From Hydractinia symbiolongicarpus (Eukaryota > Cnidaria > Hydrozoa > Anthoathecata > Hydractiniidae), in NCBI RefSeq assembly GCF_029227915.1, contig NC_079886.1, forward strand, positions 17,584,501-17,648,500: DNA of 64,000 nt, in the 5' to 3' direction. The notes beneath the pieces are model-generated. The model was not told the origin of the DNA. It worked only from the letters and a program-made list of their open reading frames with translations, and did not search any database. How positions within the stretch are numbered: the stretch's first letter is position 1; the number at the start of each line of letters is the position of its first letter. This document shows positions 1 to 11,800 of this stretch, piece by piece. The position numbers were made by a program, and so were the translations under genes.

Positions 1-1830
1 ATGTGGATAACTACAGCCAGAGTCACAAGTTTTGGCGCAAAGAAGGTCTTTATTTACCTCTTTTTTATATTTACATATTTTTGACATATACATTTTTTCT
101 ATTTGTGTTTGTTCTGTAACCAGTCTGTTTATGTTGTTCTGCTCTTGCTCTGTCTTGTGTTGTTTTGTTTGTGATAGATTGTTTTTACTAGGGTTGTTTT
201 TTCTCTTTAAAATTATCTTGAAGAATAGTTCTAGGTTCAAGTACTCATGCTTGTAAGAAGCAAGAAATTGTATTCAGCACATTCTTCTGGGAGCATAACC
301 ACTGGGGTTAGGCTCCCAGAACAACCACCGTCTCCGTAGACAAGATACTTCAGTGCAGCTTGCTGTACTGTAAACATTTTTTTATCATTGCTAAGTTGGA
401 CAGTATAACGCTGGGTTGTGTCCTGTGTTTTTATTTAAACCAAAGCCAGCAGGAGATCTATTTTTTCCGCAAGAGTGCTGTAGAAGCGCTCTGCTTATCA
501 TGGTCCGTCATCCACTCGTAAGTGAACACCAACCTTTCCAATCACATTCAAGAGGTTTGCACCTAATATCAAAGAATATGAAGCTTATCCTTCTTTGCAA
601 CCACGATCTTTTTACTCTCATCATATTTATTTCGCACTTGCCCCTGTTTAATCCAATCACCTGATTTAACCACTCGTTCCATGCATCCTAAGTCTTTTCT
701 TAGGAGCATGTCAAAGTCATCGAACTTGGGGTACATTCTGTCCACGTCTTCTACGATGAGGTTCCGCCTCTTTTTCAACTGTTTAACGAACTAGGACTAT
801 GGAATCTTTGTGCTCTATTAAAGTTGATTTATCGTTAAGACTGTCATGGAGAGCAGCGCTCACTGGTCATGCTTTGAAATGTGGGTTAAGTCAGCCGTTT
901 TGCTACTGGTTCACAGGTAGCAGAAGAGCCTCAAAGTCAAGAACGATATAGCAAGGAGATGGTGTAAACTGTTTCTTGAAATGTCGTTTAGCCTTTGGTA
1001 GGTTTTCTCATTCTCAGATTCCTGTACAGATTTCACCTTTTTCTTTTTCTTCTCGTAACGGTATGTATTGACTTCGGGCTGACACAGACATCCGTGTCAC
1101 TTGTAATCGTTTTATTCGTATGCAGTCTTCATTGCGTGCTCATATCAATCTACTTTGAGGACCTCTTTTCCTGCACGTATGCCACGTTCTCCTCCGTGGC
1201 CACAAAGTGTGGGTGATGTGCCTACCTATTTCCATCGACATGTACTCTAGCCATTATGATTTGGCATAGCTAAAGTTTTCTCTGTAAAGCACCTTCACGG
1301 GCTTGCTTGGCCTTCGTTTTACCTTCTAAACTTTGCAGATGACTGTAGTTTTGTGTTCCTTGCATTTTTACATCTTGTGCTTTTAAAGTTGCAAGATTTC
1401 ATAAATAGCTGACCTCAAGCGTTTATGTCATAGCCTCGATCTTTTTAATGCTAAAGCAGTGTTCTTCCAGCATTCTAGGGGTGATATCATCTAACCCTTT
1501 GCGATACCCCTCCTATCTACCAGTTTTGTATAGTATACATCTTTCAACCTTGGCTTTGGAATATCGTAGTACTCGCGCGGAAGAGCCTACCTGTGACAAA
1601 CCTTTCGCGCGCTACTTTATTCCCCAACGGTAGTGTACACCAAGACATCGCCACATGCACAAGTTGTCTGTTTTATCATCTTCTTTGTCAAAGCTATAGA
1701 GGAACATCTCTTCTTCTTTGTGTTTATGATCATAATCTGCACATGGTTGAAGGATAACTTCCCTTCGTATGATCCTGAGGTCTCGGTGGTTTTTACTGTT
1801 GTTACGTACACTTTATTAAAAAACTCGACA
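1..1830. other. gene-poor stretch, unrecognised decayed ORFs
   Basis: No gene could be supported. The minus strand has several short open stretches (569-778, 1617-1811) rich in charged residues and separated by stops in all frames. They look like a decayed coding sequence, probably part of an old element, but I do not recognise the family. Confidence 0.3.
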
Positions 1831-1835
1831 TAAAA

Positions 1836-2134
1836 TTAGTCGTTAGCCCGTGGAAAAATCCACGGGTTCGCCCGTCCTTTTTATACCGCATTGCGTGCGT
1901 CTTGCTACCTGCGCAGCTAAGTTACCATTTTGCGTGACGGACGGACGGACGGACGGACGGACGGACGGACGGACGGACGGACGGACGGACGGACGGACGG
2001 ACGGACGGACGGACGGACGGACGGACGGACGGACGGACGGACGGACGGACGGACGGACGGACGGACGGACGGACGGACGGACGGACGGACGGACGGACGG
2101 ACGGACGGACGTATACGGGTATTATAATATAGAT
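1836..2134 (+). mobile_element. dispersed element copy A (hairpin head, microsatellite tail)
   Basis: It starts with TTAGTCGTTAGCCCGTGG and a stem in which CCCGTGG pairs with CCACGGG across AAAAAT. A unique middle follows, then a (GACG)n tract, and it ends GTATACGGGTATTATAATATAG. A near copy with almost no microsatellite lies at 38824-38971, so head, middle and end belong to one unit. There is no coding capacity. It is inferred to be a non-autonomous element whose internal GACGGACG run has expanded here. Element class is unknown. Confidence 0.65.
1936..2111. repeat. (GACG)n microsatellite
   Basis: An uninterrupted tetranucleotide run of about 176 bp, near 44 units. It keeps frames open on both strands (GRTD and PSVR repeats), so those ORFs are artefacts. 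Confidence 0.97.
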
Positions 2135-2591
2135 ACAATGGAGCTGACTTGGTGCTGTTATTTAACTGGTGACTATCTCGCATTATGAACAAACTCTCTT
2201 TAATTTCTAACAAATACCAGTTGTCCCCAAGACAGGGATTGTAGATAGAAAATTATCGCATTGTCTCTCTGTTTTTATATCTTTATGCTTAAATTATTTT
2301 CACTTAATTATTTTTTAAACTACTAATTAAGGATGATTGGCTGTGCATCAACAACACAGGTTGTACAACAAAACAGAAGCACGAGAACTCATTAAGACAA
2401 ATATTCCCCTTTTACAGATACACATCAAAATGATTTCTGAAAATAAAATGCAGAAATGGAAAATGGAAACGTTGTGGTATGGCTTAAGAAATGCTGCTTT
2501 TTTGTCCCATCCTTGCTTGTCCCACCTATTGTAACAAAGCGAGTAAAAGTATACCTGATATTTATTATCTCTTTATCTGCAGCTGAAAGTC

Positions 2592-2764
2592 TTTTGTGTC
2601 CAATTTATTTTTCACCACTTTTCAGCTATTTGGCTGTTTCCTAAGTGGTTTTAGCATGACCACGACCCCTGTTATTATTTTCGAAGTTGCAAGGTCATAC
2701 ACGGACGCGAACTATCGCAGCGCATTACTTTATGGGAGTAGCATGGTTGGTTTTAATGTTGGTC
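2592..2764 (+). pseudogene. possible MFS-transporter exon remnant
   Basis: A 48-residue open stretch follows a good acceptor (TTTTCAG). It contains a hydrophobic helix, then FEVARSYTDANYRSALLYG and a glycine-rich GFNVGP. This resembles the G..-R/Y-..-E.R...-G...-GP loop pattern of major facilitator transporters such as the MFSD8 group. No clear donor follows and no neighbouring exons were found. I infer an isolated or decayed exon; chance similarity remains possible. Confidence 0.3.
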
Positions 2765-2769
2765 CTTGC

Positions 2770-5700
2770 TTTTCATTTTATTTTAGATTGAAAAGTGGGT
2801 CAAAATTAACATAATTCCTTCAGTCGTTATATTTATGCTACGATATGATCGCTTTCCTCCCCTCAGCTAGCAACTTTTCCAGTTAACTATGGTTTCCTAG
2901 AAGCAATGTATACCGCGTTTAAACAGCAATATATTGTGATCCGAAGGGTCAAGGTCTGGTTTACATTTCCCAAACCGTGTTGGTAAAATAAATGTGCTAG
3001 GTGCTAAAAACAATGGGCTAAGAAACTTGTATCAAGAAATGCCTTAGAAATTCAATGCTTAACCCAAGAAATAGATTAAACTACTATCATTTAAATGTGT
3101 TACATATATAGTATTAGCCATTCAATATATTACGTAGCACCCAAGTTATTTTTTTTTTTAGGACTTCCCACCTCTTGTAACCCATCATAACAAATCCAGT
3201 ACCACACACCCCTCTTTTTACGTAAAATTTTAAGACCTTGTCTATTTATTTCCATAGGCAAACTATAGTGCTCAAATATGAGGAAAAATATATCAGGGCC
3301 ATATATTTTGCACACAGGATGACATTTTTGGTACTTTTATATAAGTCTAGAGGCAAGAAAAAAATTCAAGATGTAAATCGTACACTAAAATAACTAAAAA
3401 GATCTGACGTACATAAAAACTAAATTTTCGTAACAGTGTGTAACAAATATGATCATACCCTCCATCCCTCAGGCATAAAGTAATTATTGAATGACTCCTC
3501 TAGCTATATATAATTTTATTCTTTGGTTCGTATGTTTTCAGCCGTAAATCCTTTTTGTGGTGTTTTGAGACACATATTTTATTCCGAAACGTGACATTTT
3601 TCTACCTATGACTGATGTGGCTAAATTTTGCATAAGTTTGACGTTTCTGCTTGCTAGCTATATATGACAGTCTGACTGAAACTATACTTTGGCAAAGCAC
3701 TTGTTTTTGAAGTATAAAAATGAATTATGCCTATTAATGAACTATGGTTATTAGGCATGCCTATTATTATGCCTCACTATTGAAGATACTATTTCAGTTT
3801 GTGTGTTCAGTATTCATATTACTGTGGAAAGTTTATCATTTCTTGAACATGTTCAAGAAATGATAAAAATTCCAAAGTATTATGCCTCACCTCACCCAGC
3901 AAAATTGCCAAAGTAAGTCATGTTTTTTACTAAGCTTTGAGAAGAACCTTATTTTCATTCAAAATGTCAACAATGGAAATCTGCCAAAATAACATCTTTC
4001 ATAAAAGTATTTACTGTTTAGTTCACCGTTATGTTTTTTAGTCAATCTTTTTGAACATTTCTTATAATCTTTCAATGTTTTTTAACAAAATCCGCCATTT
4101 TATAGTAAATTTTTGCATATATTATGACGCACGAGTAAATTATCCATGCCGGATGTAAGCCAATCGCATTACAGAAAGAAAAAAAGAGCCTATACTAAGG
4201 GCAATTTCGCCGCTCGCCTAGGATGTCGAAAAGGAAAAAAACCGTGGGACGAGGTTTATAAAACTAAAGAGCGCCAATAATAATCACAATATTGTCAGTG
4301 CTGGTCGCCGTATATTCAAGATTGATAAAGCTTTTGGGATCTAATAAGCGATGCAAAAATATCAGTTATTATGCGTATGCGTTAATAAGTTCCGTGGCAA
4401 CGGTTTTTGTAGTATTTTTTCCTCGATGCGTGGCTACACCTGTCTAATAAAACCCTAAGTAAGAAGTTTAAACTAAATTTTACCATGCCTAGAAACCTCT
4501 ATCACAAGAAGTGTGGCCAAGGTATATGGAAAAACAATAACATTGGACTTTGAACCGATTAAACAAGGACTGGCGGTAAGTTTAAAACTTAGTCAACCGC
4601 TACAAATTTCCCTCGATTTTAAACACGTATTTAACGCACTCAAAAGTTTTTTGGAAACACCGATTACTTTTTTCGATAAAATTGGTCTTTTAAAAACTTA
4701 AATTAATAACTCAAATTATCCTAACAATTAGTTTTAAAAGACCAAAAGAGTAGCTTGTGGTATTTATTTCACGTAATGAATTGAAATTTGTTACAAAAAT
4801 ATTATCTTAAAGTCACGAAAACACCGCGGAAATCTGCTGCAATGAGTTTTGAAAATTAACGAAAAAGAATTAAAACAAAAACAAACAATCTACAGAGATC
4901 AATGTTTTTTGTTCCCGTTTAAGCCTATTTTAGGGTTGGCAAAACCCGTTTTAGCGAAATGTGTTACATAGTAGGTCATTAGAAGAAGGTGACCGCAAAC
5001 TGTATTCGGCTTAGATTTGAATAAAAACACGGGAAACAACCTGTAAAAATCATTCAGCAATTTAATTTTGCGTTGAAAAAGTTAACCTAGTTGAAAATGC
5101 AGATGGTGCATGGTTTGATAACGGCTGATCTAAAAAAGAAAGTACGTTTTAAAAATGAGAAACATGATTACAATTTTACCATAAACTGAATTAACACGGT
5201 TGTTTAATTATTGTCTCCTTAACCTCTCTTTGCCTCTTTGGTTTAAAGAGGGAATTTCTTAAAAAGATACAAAACAATGCCTCAATGTGATGCACAAGTT
5301 ATATTATAAATATAAATATATGTATGTAAATTTAATCAAGCTGGATTTTGATATCTTTGTTAAACAAGTAACATATTAAGCAGGCGATACATGACTTTAA
5401 AACCCGTGGACGATATATAGAAGATTATTGTATCGAAATCGATCAACATTGAATTCAACAAATTTTATCTTTTGTTATCCTAATTCTTGAATTTGAATTT
5501 CTTCTTGGAGAGTCTGATTAGTTGCAGTTTTTCATTTTGAAGAAAATAATTAACTAGTCTAAAATGTTGAAATTTCAAATTGACAAATTGAATTTAACAA
5601 GTTGAGACAAAAAAAGATACACAGAGAATTAATAAATTTGTCGGACTTTTTAAATCGATGTATAATTATCCTACATCGGCGAACTATATATTTTGTTACA

Positions 5701-6130
5701 GGCTAAATGTCAGTTCACTCTGACTGTACGGTGCGAGCAACAATGTACTTTTGTCACGATTTAACAACTTTATTTTGTCTTATCTATATTCATCTTTTAC
5801 AAAGTTATTTTAGCCCCCTTTTTTCCGAAAAGAACAGAAATTGGGTGTTCAGCCCCTTATGGAGATTACGCAAAGCAGGAAAAAGGTTTTTTGTTGCTGG
5901 CGAGTTAAGAAAAAAAGGCACTCTAGAGCACTATTTTGTGTAGCTAGTCAACACGAATCAAAGAAATCCAAATCAACACCAAAAATCTAGCTAGCCAGCA
6001 CACTTTCTTCACTTATAGCGATATAAATAATTCTTACCTGATAAAACTCATGAATTTAAAAAAAATAGTATTTAGCTAGCTCCCTAGCTGGCTACATTAA
6101 TAAAGCTACTACGACATATTTAGTGGTCAT
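2770..6130. other. non-coding stretch
   Basis: AT-rich with stops in all frames. It holds the perfect palindrome at 3832-3867, reported separately. An ATG at 4222 (MSKRKKT) stays open for only a few codons. No gene is supported. Confidence 0.6.
3832..3867. repeat. perfect 36-bp palindrome
   Basis: The 18-base arm TTTATCATTTCTTGAACA is followed at once by its exact reverse complement, with no spacer. The sequence TATTATGCCTCAC occurs shortly before (about 3765) and after (about 3878). Confidence 0.95.
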
Positions 6131-6135
6131 AGTAA

Positions 6136-6475
6136 CAAAAACGCATAGCTATTACAGAAACAACAAAAGATAAACATAAACAAATCACTTCAACGTAATT
6201 GCACATTCCTTCTTTGATTTTAAAAACGCATAGCTATTACAGAAACAACAAAAGATAAACATAAACAAATCACTTCAACGTAATTGCACATTCCTTCTTT
6301 GATTTTAAAAACGCATAGCTATTACAGAAACAACAAAAGATAAACATAAACAAATCACTTCAACGTAATTGCACATTCCTTCTTTGATTTTAGAAACGCA
6401 TAGCTATTACAGAAACAACAAAAGATAAACATAAACAAATCACTTCAACGTAATTGCACATTCCTTCTTTGATTT
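6136..6475. repeat. 85-bp tandem repeat, four units
   Basis: The unit begins AACGCATAGCTATTACAG and ends CCTTCTTTGATTTT. It recurs at exact 85-bp steps (anchors 6141, 6226, 6311 and 6396). Units are almost identical: one A-to-G change is seen before the fourth. No coding function is seen. Confidence 0.95.
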
Positions 6476-6479
6476 TACA

Positions 6480-8530
6480 TAGGCAGGTAGTACTCTGCAT
6501 GGCAATTTCTTCGGATAAAACCCAAAGTAAGTTGTTTTTGCAACACATAGGTAGATGGCAAAACAGAATTACATTTAACCTTGATTGATTCAGCGTATAT
6601 TTGAGGTAGCTCATCAAAATTTTCACGCTCTCTCAACCTCTTGCAAGCCATGTTGAGAACAGAAAGAGTCTTCCGCATGCCCTACTAATATTTATACCAA
6701 AACGCCTACAAGCCTTATCAATACATAGAAACTATTTTGATAGGTTTGTTCAAGACTGTGTGACTAAAAATAAGTCAGGCCCACATAGGTTGATTCTAGT
6801 CCACGGTGGAAGTCTCACGGGATAACGGGATAAGAATGGCTGATTTCAGACTTCTTGACTAAAAATAGGTCAGACTGGTTAACACAGGTCTTGCTAACAT
6901 AGGTTGATCCAATTCGCGTTATGAGATAGTCAATAACGAAAAGTAGCGAAAATAAGGCGGAATTTCGATCTTCGGATTCCGGGTAAATTTGACAGAATAT
7001 GATTTCGATCTTCGGCATTTTTTTACTAGGTCGCGTGACAGAGGTGAACTAGTCTAAATCCGCACCTGTATGTTTAAAGAACAAAAACGAAGTAAAACAA
7101 ATGTTTGAGTCAATGTTTTCATTTAATTATAATATTATTTTAACGACAACTCATATTGACTGAATGTTTAAAAAATAAAAGTAAAAATAAAAGAATGAGT
7201 CTATTCAAATTTTAGTAAGCAAGACAACACTGTGCGCGTACCTTTTTCGTTCGCAGAGAATGTTTATGATTTTCTGGCAATAAAAACAACTACTAAAACT
7301 TATATCCCATATGGTTGACTGAGATATTTACAAATCTGTATTAAAAAGATAATGTTTTTTGTTATTTGCGTCCATAATTCCATAAGGTAAAAGAAACAAA
7401 ATCCTTTTGTTATAAATCGCAAACTCATACAAAAACAGACACAGGTTAAGGATAGGATGAAAACCTAACGATTGGCTTTGTATTTTTTTTTAGCCTTTAA
7501 AGTAAGAAAAAGTAGATTGCTTCTGTTATTTTGTTGATTTAAGTACCACAGGTACTTTTTATTTGAATGGAAAAGGTTAGGAAAATCCTCATACCTAATG
7601 GACTACTTTTCCTGCTTCCTTTTCATAGCCCATTCAATACGAAATGACATCTTGAATAAAGCGGAATTTCTATGGCAACAACGACGAAATATTATTAATT
7701 TTCCTACTTTCAAACTATATTTGGAATAATTTTTACTTTGACAACACCGACTTTCCACGCTTTCGACTATCTTGATGCTAATAGGTTGCTAATACAGCCA
7801 AAAATAATCACACATCTTAACATACTCTGCAGTTAACCGTATATTACACACTATATATTTGTTTCTCCCAAATATCGCTGCAACCAGAAGATCATGTACA
7901 TATGCCTTATATATATTATAAATATATATCTTTTATATACCTTATCTATGCTGAAATTCACTCAGGTTAGTTCTGTCTATCGATTCTCATAATAGGTCTG
8001 GTTATATAAAATATATATTGGAAAAAGAAAACTTGATCAGTTTGGAGTGATAAAGCTAACAATATACTTATGCTTGAAAAATATTAAATGACTTGAAATT
8101 CGCGTACAGGTAAGTTGGTGCAGTCACACTTTCAGATTGCGCAAATTTCAGCACAAGCAAGATATTTATGTACGTGTTTATAATAACTATAATATTTTTT
8201 TGCAAACCCTTGCATTAAACGCGACCCGACTAATCGATTGTCGAATAACCTACACCATGTGGCTAAAATCTACATACAGCGGTAAAATACAATTTCATTA
8301 ACACTTTTTTATTGAAGAAAAGATCCTAAAGACCAATTAAATATATTTCGCCGATTTTACAGTTGGTAGTAATAACCAATATGCTGCAAATCCATAAATA
8401 TTAGCAATCGAGTTAAAAAGTAAGTGGTTGCGAAAGAAAGTCTACGGTTAGCTCTACCGGAAACCGCTGTAGTTCTCCGGCTGTCGTTGTTCTACAAAAT
8501 TAGGAGCTTTTGTTGGACAAATTTTACGTT
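6480..8530. other. non-coding stretch downstream of the main gene
   Basis: A short minus-strand open stretch (6475-6678) has no recognisable motif. The rest is AT-rich with stops in every frame. The 3' UTR of the minus-strand gene probably ends near its upper boundary. Confidence 0.5.
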
Positions 8531-8536
8531 TTTATT
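8531..8536 (-). terminator. candidate polyadenylation signal AATAAA
   Basis: On the minus strand an AATAAA hexamer lies about 135 nt after the stop codon of the NIDO–MAM–TSP1 gene. A likely 3'-end signal, but unproven. Confidence 0.5.
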
Positions 8537-8668
8537 GCAACATTGTGGGAAAATTTTTACGGTTGACAATTGACCTTGCTTTTTTGAAGGAATAAACTTT
8601 TGTAAAATTTTAGAAAAATCTGCAAAACCGTTTTTTACGCAAACACCTTCTTCTCTTTCAGGCTAGTT

Positions 8669-8895
8669 TTAATCGTCTATACATGAGTACACGTTTCCTG
8701 ATGTATCTTTACATTCCATTTCTATAAATTTCATTGAATGAGCAGTCTTGCTTTTGAGATCTGTATGAGCGCCTTTCTTTAATGCCTTGGCAAATCCACG
8801 ACGAGACGTAATTGGTTGGATAATTTCGTAATCTCCAGTGTCTTCAATCTGAACTTGTGTGTGTGTTCTTTCTGCATTTCCATTATTTCTAGCAG
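8669..8895 (-). CDS. final exon: cytoplasmic tail with two YxxI motifs
   Basis: It encodes about 75 residues after the membrane anchor. Two tyrosines sit in YxxI contexts: GDYEIIQP and NVYSCIDD near the C-terminus, 47 residues apart. Such motifs can bind SH2 proteins when phosphorylated or act as endocytic YxxΦ signals (known of such motifs generally); use here is inference. The acceptor choice (TTTAG before CTGCTAG) is set by phase 1. Confidence 0.8.
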
Positions 8896-11800
8896 CTAAA
8901 TAAATGTGTGTTTAAAAATACTTAAATCCGAATAATAAGCGAAGTCTTTATGAAAATACTGACCTTTGCGCTTTATGATCACACAAACAAGTAAAATCAC
9001 AACTTGTACAACGACAAAACCAGCAGTTGCCATTATGATAACTTTTTTAATATCCGTGTTTGTTTCTATAATCAATAGGTTTTTATCATTTCTTTTCCTT
9101 TTTTCGCGTTGTTAACTATTCATATATTTTTGCAACCTCTAGTTTATGGTTAGTTGAATTACGGAATAGAAAATTACTAGTAATGATCGAAAATAAATAG
9201 ACTAAAAAAAATGTTTGAAAACACATATGGTAGAACAGGTAAAAGATAAAAACGACTAAAAAAAGAGTTCATTGTAAACTACCGTGACATGTAGCTATGG
9301 TTGGTGCTGCTGTTGTTACTGAAAAGAAATTAAAAAATAATAGTGAGTAATTAAAGAGTTTCGACACACATTTTCCAAGGTATAGCAAAGTAAAGAAATT
9401 TAAATATTGATTCTAAGGGGCTGCTCATATGGGAAATATTTCCTCGGTTAGCGGAAAAATATTTCAGCATGACATAATTTTTTATGGCATGGGCGAGAAA
9501 ACGTTTCCTCAGATGAGAAAATACCATGTGATAAGTTTCCATTGTTTATTGTGATAAGAATCTATTGTTTATTTCTAAAATATGCCGAATGGACATAAAT
9601 TTATCTCGCCTACCGAGGAAACATCTGTTCATATGGGAAAATGCGTTACTTGCTTTCCGAGATCTCGATGACGCGCACATAAGATCTCGGCAGGCGGGTA
9701 AATGTTTTTTCTCATATGAACGCAACTAAATTTTGTTAAGAGTTTGTTAACAATCCGATATCTCGACTTGATATCATGCTGAAGCATTTACCTAGTTTCC
9801 GAGAAAGTATATCCCATATGAACAGCCCCAAAGAATATTTGGCGATGCCTGAATTTTCCATTTTACAGGATCTCATTAATATTCTAATACTTTGTTTCCA
9901 CTTGCACGGTTACACACGAGTACGAAAATTTTTAAATGATCTTCTTATTTTAACAAAGTTATTCAGATCTTTGAGTTATTGTCAGTTCACATTAGAAAAT
10001 ACACGAATCCAAAAACTTAATACTTGAATAAACAAACCTTAAAAAAAACCTTTTGGAAACTTTTCCATTTTTATTATTTTGTTTTCAGGCTAAATTTCAA
10101 TAAACTTAATAAATTGTAAACGCGAAACTATGCACGATACTATTATTAACTAAACTAATCGATAAAGCCCGTGGAAAAATCCACTGAGGCAGGATAAAAA
10201 AAAAAAGAAGCGTCGTTTGAATTTTAATGACGTCAGCAAACCATCCAGAAGAACAAAAAATGTCTCTATTGTGTAGAGTTTGAGGCGCTGATCAAATAAA
10301 TGTATATGATCATGTGCTTTTGATGAGCGGTTAATGGGATATAAGGGTATAAAAATTTTGCTTACGTCAGCAATGACCCGTCAAAACCCTCAAAAAAATC
10401 TTCAGAAACCAGGTTTAGGAAACTTACACAAAGTAGTCCCAGGGGTCCCTAGTTGCTCACGCGGTGGAAAATCATTGACGTCACCATCTTGTTAGTGTTA
10501 TTTGGCCTCAAAGGCCAAATAAACCTAGGGTTGTTTGCCCTCAAGTGCACTGTAATGGCTTCTTTAATTTAATATCAGATGTTGGCGTTAAAGTAGTGTT
10601 AAAAAGGTGGCGCCGTACCGTCAGAGAATTTAACATTTTAGACATAGCTTTTTAGGTGACATCAGAGGAAAATGAGTCACCCACTTTGCCTGTTACAGAC
10701 AGACAGACAGACACACTTAGCGTATTATTATATAGACTAGCTGATAAGGCTCGTGGAAGAATCCATTCAGGCTAAAGAATAGGTTGCTTAAGGTGTTTTG
10801 CTGGCATCAGCAGTGAATACACATAAAAATGGCGACATTTAGTTTGTTTGTGGCCTGTAATGAGTAGAGATTAAAACACTGATCAAAATAATGTATAGTA
10901 TTATATGTTTTTTACGAGAAAGAGATATAAGCGTTTTAAAATTTTGTTTTGACGTCAGCATAGTCCCCTGCTAAAGCACAAAAATTTTTCTTTAGAAATT
11001 TGTACACGCGTTGCCTTTATCATATAGATCTTGGAACAGTACGATGCAGTCTACAACGTCAGCAGTATGCACCACAACATATAGATGTATAACAGACCTT
11101 ACCTGGACAGGAATGTTCATTACAAGCACGTGTAGAAGAAGAAGATCCAATTCTTGTGCAATCCATTCCACCAAGTTCTGGGGAAGGCTGTGTGCACGTT
11201 CTTGTTCGTTTTTGAATACCACCTCCGCAACGAACACTGCAATTGCCATATTCGCTCCAGTTGCTGTAACCGCCATTGACTAAAGAAAACAAAAAAATCT
11301 TGCGTTCGCATTTTTTTTCGCTATGCAATAATTTTTATTTTTCTAGCCACGGTTAATATAAATGTATCCCCCACCCTGATGGTGTTTTGATTAAAGAGGA
11401 CAGACGATAAAAAATTGTGTAGCGTTATATTTCTCTAAGACTGTCTATGTCTTTCCAATTATGTCATTTCATGCTATTTTTATTTTCTCTTACGTTTTCC
11501 CTCCAAACGATTTTAATAACAAAGTTCACATTGTCATTTTTTTGAAACATTAAATTAAACTTTAAACATAGCTTTTCTTAAACCCTCACTTGTTCTTGGT
11601 ATGCTTTTAAGTTCGAAATTTCTTAAATGTGTATAAATACAGGCCGGTTAAGCCAGTGGAAAAATCCACTTATGCTGAAGAATAGGTTATTTAAGGTGTT
11701 CTGCTGACGTCAGCAGTGCATATACAAAAGAATGGTGAAATTTAGTTTGTCCGTTGCCTGTAATGTGTAGAGATTAAACACTGATCAAAATAATGAATAG

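Noticed and set aside
1837-2134. CRISPR-like array of short repeats
   Set aside because: Pure tetranucleotide repeats without spacers in a eukaryotic genome.
1850-2213. Overlapping ORFs of GRTD or PSVR repeats on both strands
   Set aside because: Translation of the GACG microsatellite; present in several frames at once.
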